NCBI GenBank assembly: GCA_963576565.1
Contig: OY755038.1
Span: 181,900,452-181,964,451 of the forward strand
DNA from: Aspidapion aeneum
Taxonomy: Eukaryota > Arthropoda > Insecta > Coleoptera > Brentidae
DNA: 64,000 nucleotides
Reading direction: 5' to 3'
In this document: piece by piece, positions 42,488 through 53,943 of the stretch
Numbering within the stretch: the first letter of the stretch is position 1
How the letters are laid out: each line of letters begins with the position of its first letter
The notes under the pieces: model-generated
What the model was told of the DNA's origin: nothing
The model's input: only the letters and a program-made list of their open reading frames with translations
The model's database searches: none
Program-made: the position numbers and the translations under genes

Positions 42488-43297
42488 TGTCTCACTCCGA
42501 TAGCTCAAAAAATTGTGGTTTACCTAGCGGACTGTATTTAGACAAGTCCTTCGCTTTCATTTGAAGGGTATAGGAACGCACGCGAAATCGTACCTTTCTG
42601 AAGTGAAATTTAATTGAGACATAAAAATAATATTGGTATATGTTGACTATTTAAAAGCGAAATAATAGAAAAATATTAATGATGCGATCTTATAGGAGAG
42701 GGACTTACCGGTGATGTCTTGATTTCTTCCAACTGGTGCACCAGATTCGCCAGAAGTCTTCTATAGCGGTCCAGCACTCCCGAGTTTAAATGTTTGGAGT
42801 TTTAGAGGAATTTAATGGTTTTTAGAGTTCACCATTTTTTATAAAAGCGTTGATCGTTCAAAATATTCCGATCGAGAGCGTGTCTGAATGTCGACTCACT
42901 TTTAGGTTCTCTCGTTTTTGCGGCGTGTTTCTTCGCCCTCTATAGGAAAATCGCATCACTTCTAATAAAAATAATTTAGAATTCTAATTTTATTAAAAAG
43001 AATAAAAACGCGATTTAAATTAAAATATGCAGAGGGCGGTAGTAATATGAGGATTGAATTAAAATTAGAAATATATTAATAAATGCGTTTGGAATTTAAA
43101 TATTAAACTATGCCAAATTGATAGTTTATAGCTAGTTTGTAAGTTTTAAATTTAACTTAACCTATTGAGTAAAACTACAACCCAATTATACCCAATTGTA
43201 ACCCAAAATATGAGTTTTAAAAATAAAAATAAAATGTTCTGAAAAAATAATAAAAATTAGATTAAAAGAAAAAAAGGTTTCTTGCGAAACCGAAACA
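42488..43297 (-). repeat. 5' LTR of BEL/Pao element 2
   Basis: 810-bp partner of 35835-36644, no difference noticed, followed directly by the target duplication CGGAC. Confidence 0.95.
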
Positions 43298-43692
43298 CGG
43301 ACCATGACGTAACCTAACCAATCCTACTGTAACCTAGTCTAACTAAAGCTAATCTGAACTAACCAAACGAAAATAAAACGTTTTAAAAACCTAACCTAAT
43401 GAAACCCAATCAAACCTAATCTAACCAAACCTAACCGAGCCGAACCCAAACGAACCGAACCAATCCACCAAACCTAACCGAACCGACCAAACCAAACCTA
43501 ACCGAACCGAACCGAACCGAACCGAACCGAACCGAACCGAACCGAACCGAACCGAACCGAACCGAACCGAACCGAACCGAACCTAACCTAACTTAACCGA
43601 ACCGAACCGAACCGAACCGAACCGAACCGAACCGAACCGAACCGAACCGAACCGAACCGAAACGAACCGAACCGAACCGAACCGAACCGAAC
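43298..43692 (+). repeat. Degenerate CCTAA/CCAAA tract grading into (CCGAA)n
   Basis: From 43309 the sequence is dominated by CCTAAC, CCAAAC and CCGAAC words without fixed register. From about 43500 it becomes a nearly regular (CCGAA)n with a short CCTAACCTAACTTAA return near 43582. TTAGG (complement CCTAA) is the usual arthropod telomere repeat, so this may descend from an interstitial telomere-like tract, or may only be a drifting microsatellite. Confidence 0.8.
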
Positions 43693-44880
43693 CGAGCCGA
43701 GCCGAGCCGAGCCGAGCCGAGCCGAGCCGAGCCGAGCCGAGCCGAGCCGAGCCGAGCCGAGCCGAGCCGAGCCGAGCCGAGCCGAGCCGAGCCGAGCCGA
43801 GCCGAGCCGAGCCGAGCCGAGCCGAGCCGAGCCGAGCCGAGCCGAGCCGAGCCGAGCCGAGCCGAGCCGAGCCGAGCCGAGCCGAGCCGAGCCGAGCCGA
43901 GCCGAGCCGAGCCGAGCCGAGCCGAGCCGAGCCGAGCCGAGCCGAGCCGAGCCGAGCCGAGCCGAGCCGAGCCGAGCCGAGCCGAGCCGAGCCGAGCCGA
44001 GCCGAGCCGAGCCGAGCCGAGCCGAGCCGAGCCGAGCCGAGCCGAGCCGAGCCGAGCCGAGCCGAGCCGAGCCGAGCCGAGCCGAGCCGAGCCGAGCCGA
44101 GCCGAGCCGAGCCGAGCCGAGCCGAGCCGAGCCGAGCCGAGCCGAGCCGAGCCGAGCCGAGCCGAGCCGAGCCGAGCCGAGCCGAGCCGAGCCGAGCCGA
44201 GCCGAGCCGAGCCGAGCCGAGCCGAGCCGAGCCGAGCCGAGCCGAGCCGAGCCGAGCCGAGCCGAGCCGAGCCGAGCCGAGCCGAGCCGAGCCGAGCCAA
44301 ACCGAGCCGAGCCGAGCCGAGCCGAGCCGAGCCGAGCCGAGCCGAGCCGAGCCGAGCCGAGCCGAGCCGAGCCGAGCCGAGCCGAGCCGAGCCGAGCCGA
44401 GCCGAGCCGAGCCGAGCCGAGCCGAGCCGAGCCGAGCCGAGCCGAGCCGAGCCGAGCCGAGCCGAGCCGAGCCGAGCCGAGCCGAGCCGAGCCGAGCCGA
44501 GCCGAGCCGAGCCGAGCCGAGCCGAGCCGAGCCGAGCCGAGCCGAGCCGAGCCGAGCCGAGCCGAGCCGAGCCGAGCCGAGCCGAGCCGAGCCGAGCCGA
44601 GCCGAGCCGAGCCGAGCCGAGCCGAGCCGAGCCGAGCCGAGCCGAGCCGAGCCGAGCCGAGCCGAGCCGAGCCGAGCCGAGCCGAGCCGAGCCGAGCCGA
44701 GCCGAGCCGAGCCGAGCCGAGCCGAGCCGAGCCGAGCCGAGCCGAGCCGAGCCGAGCCGAGCCGAGCCGAGCCGAGCCGAGCCGAGCCGAGCCGAGCCGA
44801 GCCGAGCCGAGCCGAGCCGAGCCGAGCCGAGCCGAGCCGAGCCGAGCCGAGCCGAGCCGAGCCGAGTCGAGCCGAGCCGA
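43693..44880 (+). repeat. (CCGAG)n array, ~1.19 kb
   Basis: About 237 almost perfect CCGAG units with one CCAAACCGAG interruption near 44297 and one CCGAGTCGAG near 44865. It differs from the flanking (CCGAA)n by one A-to-G change per unit. CCGAG has no stop in any frame on the minus strand, so long Leu-Gly-Ser-Ala-Arg frames arise. They are not genes. Confidence 0.97.
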
Positions 44881-45010
44881 ACCGAACCGAACCGAAACGA
44901 ACCGAACCGAACCGAACCGAATCGAACCGAACCGAACCGAACCGAATCGAATCGAATCGAACCGAACCGAACCGAACCAAACCTAACCTAACCAAACTAA
45001 ACCACAACAA
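44881..45010 (+). repeat. (CCGAA)n returning to CCTAA
   Basis: It mirrors the left border: CCGAA units with some TCGAA variants, ending in AACCTAACCTAACC near 44990. Confidence 0.9.
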
Positions 45011-45044
45011 TGTTAATTAGGTTTGGTTTGGTTTGTTTTTTGTG

Positions 45045-45175
45045 TTTGCGACATTTAGCATTTTTGATATTTTGTGTTTTTGATATTTTGTTGTTTAGAT
45101 ATTTTGTATATTTGATATTTTGTTTTGTCAATATTTTGTAGTTTCGATATTTTGTGTTTCGATATTTTTTCGCCT
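45045..45175 (-). repeat. 16-bp minisatellite, right (inverted) arm of locus FB-B
   Basis: About eight units of type GTTTTTGATATTTTGTGT/TTTCGATATTTTGTGT, the reverse complement of the array at 35527-35819. Removing BEL/Pao element 2 leaves a simple plan: minisatellite arm, CCTAA/CCGAA/CCGAG centre, inverted arm. Confidence 0.88.
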
Positions 45176-45452
45176 TTCCTAGTAATAAGTCTAGCAATAT
45201 TTTGCGTAAAGTAAGGCAGTCCTTATAGGGATTGTTCTAGATTGTACTCCCGTCCCCATGCCACAAATATTCTACAGTTTTAAATATTATTTTGAAAGTG
45301 CAGCAAAAAGCAAAATATTTAAAACACACATATGACATTTATATGTGAGGTGAAAGCTTTGACCGCACCAAGCGGAACAGCACTGCAGCGTAACTGTGCG
45401 ATGCGATGATTTTCACGTCACGCCACAGTCCCGTCACCGACACGTAAAATAT

Positions 45453-45878
45453 TGTTACGGGTTCTCCACAACAATTAAAACTCGCAAATGTCAAAAACAA
45501 TACGTCAATTTATTTCGACAAATTATGTACAAAAACACGCACTTAAACTTACTAATAAGTTGCTAATAATTCACTACTTTAATCCGCCTATTAACTTCGC
45601 GTTAACACCTAGCGATCACTACCGTTGGTTATCTTTGACTGCCCGATGTACGACGTTCGGCCCTATATATAGGGTCTGCCTACTATTCGAGAATTTTCCA
45701 TCCTTGTTCGATTCAGGATTTTACCACTCTTTTCTAGAACGCGGACCGTTCGCGCACCAGTTTGTCATAGATAACGCAACTAAAACCTAGACTAAGAATA
45801 CAACCATAAGATACGTCAACCTAATACTACACTAAACCTAAATAAATTTTAATATTTAAATAACTTAAATTTGTAACA
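45453..45878 (-). repeat. 3' LTR of the Gypsy element
   Basis: 426 bp; it differs from the other LTR at scattered bases and lacks ~6 bp near its right end. It contains a CCCTATATATAGGG box near 45660-45673 that could be the TATA element of the minus-strand promoter. Confidence 0.92.
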
Positions 45879-45890
45879 CTATCCTTCTCT

Positions 45891-47076
45891 TCAGGTTTGA
45901 TCGTCTCGATCAACATTTCCCAGGTAAGGTTTTAGTCTGTCTAGATGAACAACTTTCATCTTGGACTTCGGGCTTTTCTGGATTCGGTAGACTACATCAT
46001 TAATTCCCTTAACAACTTTATAAGGCCCTTCCCATGGTGGTGTCAACTTAGGTGATCTTCCTTTATTGCGTTGTGGATTGTATAGCCAGACTTGATCATT
46101 CTCTTTGACCCAGGTCATATCTCGCTTTCATGCGGTCACTGGCTATTTCTATTCGCTCTCTAACCACCTCATGGATATCGTGCAGCTTTAGTCTTAAACG
46201 TTCGACATAATCACTAACCTCTAAGCGTTCTTCTTCAGGTGAACCAAACATGATATCACATGGTAAACGCAGTTCTCTACCAAACAGGATACTGGATGGA
46301 GTAGCTCCTGTCGTATTGTGTATGGCGGTTCTGTAGGCCATCAAAAACAATGGAATATATTGGTCCCAATCTGTTTGGTGCTCATCAAGAACTTTGCAAA
46401 GATGTTCTTCTATTGTTTTATTAAATCTTTCAACCATGCCATCTGACTGCGGATGTAAAGCAGTAGTCCGTGTTTTATGTATTCCTAAAAGGTCACAGAG
46501 ATTTTGGGAGAGCTTTGATTCAAAGTTTCTTCCTTGATCTGAATGTAGTTCCAAAGGAATGCCAAATCTGCTGAAAACATCATTTACCAGAACTTCTGCA
46601 ACTGTAGCGGCCTCTTGGTTAGGCAAAGCAAAAACTTCTGGCCATTTGCTAAAGTAATCCATGACAACAAGGATGTATTTGTTGCCCTTTTTAGATTCTG
46701 GCAATGGTCCGGCCACATCAATAGCAATGCGTTCAAATGGCAGACCTACGTTATATTGTTTCATTTGACCTCTGGACCTTGTTTTGGGACCTTGGCTGGC
46801 TGCACAAGTCAAACATCGGCGGCACCAGTTTTTCACATCTTGAAAGTAATTGACCCAATAAAATCGGTTTCGAATTTTGTCCATGGTTTTATTTATGCCT
46901 AGGTGCGCGCCTGATTTTCCACCATGGCATTCGGCCATTATATTGTCTACCATGCTCCTAGGAACTACTACTTGATTAATCACAGTAAGGCCATCGGCAC
47001 TTTCCCAGGCACGTTTAAGGATGTTTTCTTCTGCTATCAGTGAATCCCATTGTGCCCACAGTGATTTGAATATCAC
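45891..47076 (-). pseudogene. Gypsy integrase (broken)
   Basis: A frame at 46096-47076 holds a zinc-binding HLGINKTMDKIRNRFYW ... CRRCLTC segment. The catalytic core follows with IAIDVAGPLPESKKGN, a first Asp, LHSDQGRNFES, a second Asp, and HPQSDGMVERFNKTIEEHL with the Glu. The C-terminal part (45891-46118, VWLYNPQRNKG ... GPYKVV ... LDRLKPY) is in another frame, so an indel lies near 46105. Upstream, a TAA at 47080-47082 separates it from RNase H in the same frame. Core residues are present but the reading frame is not continuous. Confidence 0.85.
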
Positions 47077-47079
47077 CCC

Positions 47080-48635
47080 TTAGTTTGCGATATCTTGCCA
47101 TGGTGGTCGTGGCTTGTTCTCTTCTTTCAATCGCAAGATAGGTCCTACACCTTTGTCGTTAAGTTGTGTGATTCTAATCGAAACCGACATCCATTCTTCA
47201 TCTGGTTCTAACTTTATCTGGCGCATGTAGGTAATTCCTTCTTTCTGGTCAATTTTCCTGCAATGTTTACAATCTTCAGGGCAAGGTCTTCTGGACAATG
47301 CATCTGCATTATTATGCACCCTTCCCGCTCGGTGCTTAATTTGATAATGGTATTGTTGTAGCTTTTCAATCCATCTCGCGACTTGCCCCTCAGGTTGTTT
47401 CATTTTCATGAGCCACTGTAACGCAGCATGATCCGTTCTAATTAGAAACTCTTGTCCATAGAGATATTTGTGAAAGTGATCTACGGATTTAATGATGGCT
47501 AGGAGCTCCTTTCTGGTAACACAATAATTTCTCTCTGGTTTGGATAGCTTCTTGCTGAAAAATTCGATGACCCGTTCTTCTTCATCTTGTACTTGAGAGA
47601 GTACTGCTCCTATGCCATCGTTGCTTGCATTAGTATCTAATATGACTTTTCCTTTTGGAATGGGATATGCAAGAATCGGACTAGAACATAATGCTGCTTT
47701 TAGTCTTCTAACTGCTTGGGCACATTCGGTATTCCATTTGTAAGAAACTTTATCTTCTGTAAGTCTATGTAATGAAGACGCTATTTTGGCGAATCCTTCT
47801 ATAAGTCGTCTGTAGTATGTACACAGACCTAAAAAGCTTCTCAATTCATGTTTGTCACGAAGTTGAGGCCGTTCTTTTATAGCTTGTAACTTCTTTTCGT
47901 CGGTATGGATGCCTTCTCGGGAAACGACGTGACCCAGGAACTCAACTTTTTCTTGAAATAGAAAACATTTCTTTGAGTTTAATTTAAGATTTGCGTTCCT
48001 GATTCTTGAAAATACTTCTCGTAAATTGTCTAGATGATCTTGAAATGATTTTCCCATTACTATAACATCATCCAAATAGACTAGACAAGTTTTCCAAGTA
48101 AGGCCTCGTGGAACGACTTCCATTAGTCTTTCAAATGTAGCTGGGGCATTGCATACTCCAAATGACATCACATTAAACTGATAAAGTCCACTTCCAGCAG
48201 AGAATGCTGTCTTCTCTTTATCTCTCTCAAAGATTCCTACTTGCCAATATTCACTTTTCAGGTCAAGAGTAGAAAACCAATACGATCCTGCCAACGTTGT
48301 TAATGTGTCGTCTATTCTTGGCAGTGGGTAATTATCTTTCTTGGTCACATCGTTAAGTTTCCTGTAGTCGACACAAAATCTAGTACGTCCATCCTTTCCA
48401 CCACAGAAGATGACCAAGGACTTGATGACTCTTCAATAACCCCGTGACTGAGCATTTTATTAATGAGATTGTGAACTTCTTCTTGTTTCGCCATTGGTAG
48501 TCTTCTTGGGGGCTGTCTTATCGGTTGGGCATCGCCAGTGTTGATGGAATGTTGAATAAGGTTTGTGCGTCCCGAACTACTCTTAGTTTCGAAGATATTA
48601 CTTAGTTCTTCTATAAACTGTCTCGCTTTACTAAA
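47080..48635 (-). pseudogene. Gypsy reverse transcriptase and RNase H (broken)
   Basis: The frame at 47080-48417 carries TRFCVDYRKLNDVTKKDNYP, LDLKSEYWQVGI, FNVMSFGVCNAPATFERLM and VYLDDVIVMG (near 48075, catalytic). RNase H has ILDTNASNDGIGAVLSQ, RKELLAIIKSV and the RTDHAALQWL and NADALSRRP motifs. The RT N-terminus (EEVHNLINKMLSHGVIEESS) lies in a different frame up to about 48410, and a stop at 48636-48638 separates it from the protease. The first RNase H acidic position, normally TDAS, reads TNAS here, a likely inactivating change. Confidence 0.87.
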
Positions 48636-49430
48636 TTATTCTGGAGTTAGATGTTGCCAAGTTGACTCAAGTTGCTGAAGTACCTCCATTGGTAACTTGC
48701 TTTTATCCTCGGAAGTTGGCTCTTCACATTTTGTTATTTTCTGTACTGGTTCAAATAATGCTACCACCTCCCCCTTATTAATTTTGACACTATTTGGGAA
48801 AATATTGGCGACTCTAATCGGGATGTCTTTATCGGTTTTAACTAGTGACTTTGCAACGAGGTAGGTGTTGGGTAAGTTCTGTTGGCTTATGAGTCCGACG
48901 CAGCTTGATGTTTTACTTTCTAGCCTCCCAAAAATTATGGTCTCACTGTTACCGACCAGTCTTTTTGTACATACTGCCACGACCTTTATTGGGTCTTTAT
49001 TGAAGTGACTATTTGACAAAATGAACTCTTCATTCCCAAATCTTAGGGTATTAAGTTTATTATCAAACGCAAATCCATGTTTACTTATCAAGTCCATTCC
49101 CAAAATAAATTCGTCTTCTATTTCGGCAACCAATACAGTGTGGCGAATCTTCTGCAGTCACAGTCTTAAGTGTTATTTTCTTTTCTGTTGGCCGAATTTT
49201 ATATCTCGTTGCAATTTTGAACTTAACAATGATATGGCAGCACCAGTGTCTACTGTTATATTAACTTTTCTTCCATTAATAAGTCCGTCGATGTTAAGAC
49301 TGTCAGCAGTATGTTTTAAGCTCTTGATAGAGTAAATTTTGGGGGCTAAATTCCCATTAGCCAACACCCGCCCCTCTGCGTTGACTAGTTTTAGTTTTCC
49401 TGATCTTTTCTTCGGTACTCTGTCCCGCTA
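48636..49430 (-). pseudogene. Gypsy aspartic protease region (broken)
   Basis: GRKVNITVDTGAAISLLSS (near 49240) is the retropepsin DTG motif. The flap and second half lie in another frame (48636-49133, EFILGMDLISKHG). Indels at about 49140-49175 separate the two. The frame continues upstream to overlap the end of gag in the -1 register. GGAAAAC at 49394-49400, just before the gag stop, is where a -1 ribosomal shift could occur, although it is not a canonical slippery heptamer. Confidence 0.8.
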
Positions 49431-50752
49431 GATGGCAAGCGAGACCTTATTTGGACGCGACAATCGCGTTGAATATGCCCTGTACGTCCGCATCTGAAAC
49501 ACTTTACATTTGCAGGGAATCGTCTGCTTTCTTTTAAAGAATCAATCTTCTCTATCAGTGACTGAAACAGTTGGTTTAGCGTTTTTAAGTTGACCTCCTC
49601 TCCAGTGCTCATTTCTTCTCCCTCCTGAATTGAAACAGCTCTTACTTTTGGCCTGGACATATTATTTGATGATTCAATTTCAAGGGCTCGAATCAACACT
49701 TCACTGCTGTTATGGAAGCGTTCTCGACGAAGTAACTTTGCTAAGTCCGTGTCTCGCAAGCCGTTAATAAAGCGATCTACCGTAAAGGGATCTCTGTAAT
49801 TTTCTGGCATTTCTGGGTAAGCCAAGTACATCAGCCTCCTGATATCCGCTTCATACTCTTGTAATGACTCCCCTGCTCTTTGTTGACGAACATTTAATTC
49901 TGACCAATGTAAATTTCGCAAGTATTCGTCTCCATACCTTCTTTCTAACGCTGCCACTAAAGCGTTATAATTCTGTTTTTGTTCGACTGGAATGGACCGT
50001 AAAAGTCCCAGAGCAGGTTCTCGCAGAGCTACTAACAAAGCTCTAGCTTTTTCGTCATCATCCCAACCATTTGCAGCAGCGGCAGCTTCAAACTGTTGTT
50101 TGTAAGTAGACCAGGAAGACGGACCATCAAAATTTGGAGGCTTAATGTTTTGGTTGGAATTTACAACATATCCTTGAGCTTTTATTTTGTTGTGTTCTTT
50201 CTGAAGCTGTATAAACTGTTTTGACATATCCTGGAATTTTTCTTCCATGGTTTGAAAAACTTCTTCTCTAACATTCTGTGTTTGGTCTCCACTTTTTCTT
50301 TAACATTCTGCAATTTGATTTGCACCTTTTCTTCTACATTCTGCATACTTTGTGTTATTTCTTCCTTAAGCTCTTCTGTTGCTACCTTAAGTTCTTCTCT
50401 CAGCTGTTCGGAGTTGCTCCTTATTTGGTCGAAGTTTTCTTGCAAACCATCTAATCTTTCTTCAAATGTCCGTCTCATATCGTTTTGGTTTTGTGCAATG
50501 GTCTGTTTCATATCGTTCTGGTTTTGTTCCATGGTCTGCTTCATGTCGTCCATGGTGTGTTTCATGTCGCCTTGATTTTTTTCAATGGTCTGTCTCATCT
50601 CGTTCTGGTTTTGTTCAATGGTCTGTCTCATCGTTCTGGTTTTGTTCAATGGTCTGTCTCATATCGTTCTGGTTTTGAACCATTTGAGATGATGGAGCCT
50701 GAATCATTTTAGTCAGTTCTTCCATCTTTGCCGATCCTTGTCTAGTAAGCAT
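49391..50752 (-). pseudogene. Gypsy gag with coiled-coil repeats (two frameshifts)
   Basis: The likely start is ATG 50752 (MLTRQGSAKMEEL), the first after an in-frame stop. The N-terminal part is a run of NQNDMRQTIEQ-type near-heptad repeats predicted to form a coiled coil. A 2-bp loss near 50632 and a 1-bp change near 50285 move the frame twice. The C-terminal frame (49391-50248) has the gag capsid-like WSTYKQQFEAAAAANGW ... RALLVALREPAL region and a single CCHC knuckle, CFRCGRTGHIQRDC, near 49495. The shifts make this copy non-functional without correction; nothing suggests they are programmed. Confidence 0.83.
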
Positions 50753-51449
50753 CAACTTTCTGACAAATTTCTCCAAACGTCTACCCTTGGGCTATAAAAG
50801 TTAATGTCGCAGTCCGTTTTTCAATATCTCTTCCGATTCTTAAATAGAACCTAATGGAATGTTCTGGAATATACTGGTAAATATCACTCTTTCTGCTACT
50901 AGGCAAATGTAGAAGTCGTTTTTTGATTATCTCTTTTGGTTCTCGAATAGATCGTCGTAGAATGTTATGGAATATTCTAGAAATTCTTTCTAATTCTTGC
51001 TTTTGAAATTACTAATCTAATGTAGAAGTCGCCTTTTGGATATATCTTCTGGTTCTCGAATGAACGTCGTAGAATGTTATGGAATATTCTAGAAATTCTT
51101 TCCGATTCTTACTTTTGAAATAACTAAGCTAATGTCGGAGTCGGTTTTTGTATATCTCTTCTGGTTCTCGAATAGAACGTCGTAAAATGTTATGGAATCT
51201 TCTAGAAATACTTTCTAATTCTTACTTTTGAAATTACTAATCTAATGTTGAATTCGCTTCTTCGAATATTCTGGAAAAATCACTTACTGTTTTTCTGTCC
51301 AATTGTCCTAGCCGGTGGTACTATGTAAGGGTAGTCTTTGCACTATTCAGTTCTGAATATTCTGGCAAAATCACTTACTGTTCTTCTTTTCAATTGTCCT
51401 AGCCGGTGGTACTATGTAAGGATAGTTTTTGCACTATTTATTTCTTGTA

Positions 51450-51467
51450 GTCTCACTTCTGACACCA
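51450..51467 (-). promoter_or_regulatory. Primer-binding site of the Gypsy element
   Basis: On the minus strand, two bases after the 5' LTR, the sequence reads TGGTGTCAGAAGTGAGAC. Starting TGG (complement of CCA) and lying next to the LTR is the hallmark of a tRNA primer site. The TGGTGTCAGAAG core fits a leucine tRNA 3' end, as I recall it; this was not checked. Confidence 0.75.
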
Positions 51468-51469
51468 AT

Positions 51470-51901
51470 TGTTACGGTTTCTCCACAACAATTAAAACTC
51501 GCAAATGTCAAAAACAATACGTCAATTTATTTCGACAAATTATGTACAAAAACACGCACTTAAACTTACTAATAACTTGCTAATAATTCACTACTTTAAT
51601 TCGCCTATTAACTTCGCGTTAACATCTAGCGATCACTACCGTTGGTTATCTTTGACTGCCCGATGCACGACGTCCGGCCCTATATATAGGGTCTGCCTAC
51701 TATTCAAGAATTTTCCATCCTTGTTCGATTCAGGATTCTACCACCCTTTTCTAGAACGCGGACCGTTCGCGCACCAGTTTGTCATAGATAACGCAACTAA
51801 AACCTAGACTAAGAATACAACCATAAGATACGTCAACCTAATACTACACTAAACCTAAATAAATTCTAACTATAAAATTTAAATAACTTAAATTTGTAAC
51901 A
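51470..51901 (-). repeat. 5' LTR of the Gypsy element
   Basis: 432 bp, TGTTACGG ... TGTAACA, with a CCCTATATATAGGG box near 51679-51692. It diverges from the 3' LTR at several positions. Confidence 0.92.
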
Positions 51902-53751
51902 ATATTCTTACATTAAAAGCAATGGTTGCATTCACACCACACCGTCACAACACCATAAATTTTGTAATGTGAATACGTTCATTGATTTCCGTCACGTAGC
52001 CGGTACGTATAGTATGAATTGCGCCTAATGCAGGATACTTTATTCACATTCCATTTCCGCTTAGTGCGGAGATTAAAAATAAAAGACCAAAATCCAAAAT
52101 CATTTTTTTTCCGAATTGCGTTATTTATAGTCGACCACTACAAAAACTGCTAATAAATTATTACATGACCTGGTAATATCTTATAATTATTTTATACATT
52201 GGTATATTATTGCTATAGCCGAGAGGTAAAGGATGGTATGTCCATAAAAGAAAAAAACGAGTAATATGTGAAATAAGATTAATTCTTAGTTCAGTGTAAA
52301 TTTCGTTCACCTCAAACAAGCATGATTTTAAATCTAAAAATATAGGCAATCAAGAATACAGGACTTACGGTTGTTATCTTCAATATCAAATCGGACCTGT
52401 TAATTTTAAATATACATAACTCAAACTGACCAAATGTGGACTTACGACTGTTTACGTCTAGGCTATAATTTGAAAATATCTGACTTAAGAAAAATTTGAA
52501 TATTATTTTTGAAAATTAACAATGTGAAACAAAAAATAAAATTTTCATATAGATTTTTAATAATTGCCATTTGCAAATTTATTTAGAGCACACAATACAG
52601 GTTATTCTGACATAGATTTATTACTTGTATTTAACTTGTACATATAAAGAAACTGTGTTTTTTCATCAATGGAATCTAGATTATTGACAAATGACAAGTG
52701 ACATCCATCAGATATTCATCGACGGAATGCTAAAGATCCATTGAAATATAAAATAAACCAGATGAAATCATATGGAATTTTTTTTCGAAAGTTTTGTTAG
52801 GTCTGAGCCTTTAAAAGCTTATACGCTATACGCTTCATGGACAGCCAGCTTTACACAACAAATATGAAAATGGAAGAATTGGAGGAAACTATTTTCGTGG
52901 GCATCAAGGTAGAGGGCGAAGATCAAATTTTTGTATATTATAATATACAGCTGATTCCAATGACAAATCACAGATAAATGACATTCATCGGAAATTGCTC
53001 ACCGGCTGCCAGTTTGGTGGCATCCATTGGTAGATCGGTGGAATTCATCGGAACTTCCGAAACTCTCCCAGTTAAAACTCAAATCTTTAATTCCAGGTGT
53101 TAAAACTAGGAAAAAAGCCGGATTAAGAGCGAACCAATGAAGACTAAAATGAGTTAAAATTAGCTTGCTTCGTCTATTTTTTAAGTTTATTCTCTGGTCA
53201 TAGACTTTCAACACGACTGAAGTCGTGATAGACGGGCAGGAGATGCTGAATGTTCGAAACTATCCCAATAAATTATCTTGGAGGAACGCGCAACGGATAC
53301 TACACAGTTGGTCTGGAGATCGATTTCAACAAAAATATTTAACACTTTTAAAACAAATATTTTTCAATAGATAGTGATGTACTAGTTAAAATTTAATGAA
53401 TACCAAAATTTTGTAAATAGCCCACTTCGAGAAATATCCTAAAAAATATATTTTTTCGTGAATTGATAACCGTCAAATTTAGTATGTCCATATTTATTTT
53501 GTATAAATCCTAAATCTGGGCTAAGTAGGTTTAGAAAAAAACCAGTGGCGTAACTACAATGGGACGAGAGTAAGCGGCACACAAGGGCCTTCAAGCATGA
53601 CAAATTTTAGCCAACCTGGAAAAGGTTTCAGATCGATTTATTACGTACTTTGGAGCTTTGGGTACCTCGAATCGTAGAACGCAGGTCTTTGTAATATAAG
53701 TAACATTCTTGAAATTGTATAGTACTCCAATAAAATCGTTTTATTTCTAAC
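51902..53751. other. AT-rich sequence, no gene recognised
   Basis: Short frames only. Words CATTCATCGGAA and CATCCATYGG recur near 52700-53060 without regular spacing. Nothing else is supported. Confidence 0.45.
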
Positions 53752-53943
53752 CTGGATATAACCAGCCTCGGATGAAGGCTTGGGGAGGCACGGGGCTAAA
53801 TTCAGGTTTTAAGGGGCCCCCGGTCTAAATAAATCGGTTTTGCAGGTTTTTTTCAAAGATATGCTCGATCATACGAAGCCCCTGGTGGCCGCTGCTCGGG
53901 GCTTCAGTCCCCAAAGCCCCCTTTAATCCGGGTCTGGCTACAA
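53752..53943. mobile_element. Small inverted-repeat element (MITE-like), ~190 bp
   Basis: The left end GGATATAACCAGCCTCGGAT and right end (inverted) GGTTGTAGCCAGACCCGGAT agree at most positions. The interior is G/C-rich (GGGGCCCC, GGCCGCTGCTCGGGGC) in contrast to the flanks. No target duplication was assigned. Confidence 0.5.

Larger units (their letters stand above)
35835..43297 (-). mobile_element. BEL/Pao LTR retrotransposon 2, recent insertion
   Basis: A 7463-bp element on the minus strand with 810-bp LTRs (TGTCTCAC ... GAAACA) in which I found no difference by eye. A perfect 5-bp target duplication, CGGAC, lies at 35830-35834 and 43298-43302. It contains gag-protease and RT-RNase H-integrase in two frames and no env. 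It inserted into a CCTAA-rich stretch between two inverted minisatellite arms. Confidence 0.95.
45453..51901 (-). mobile_element. Gypsy-type LTR retrotransposon, degenerate
   Basis: A 6.45-kb element on the minus strand with LTRs of 426 and 432 bp (TGTTACGG ... TTGTAACA) and a 4-bp target duplication ATAT (45449-45452 and 51902-51905). A tRNA-type primer-binding site follows the 5' LTR. The order gag, protease, RT, RNase H, integrase is Gypsy-like. Several frameshifts and stops and differing LTRs show it is older than the BEL/Pao elements. No env was found. Confidence 0.93.

Noticed and set aside
43309..43500. Calling the CCTAA-rich tract a true telomere end
   Set aside because: Units are out of register and degenerate, the tract is internal to the window, and the species' telomere repeat is unknown.
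43583..45010. 475-codon minus-strand frame of Leu-Gly-Ser-Ala-Arg repeats
   Set aside because: Produced by a stop-free CCGAG/CTCGG pentanucleotide array; no complexity, no flanking gene signals.
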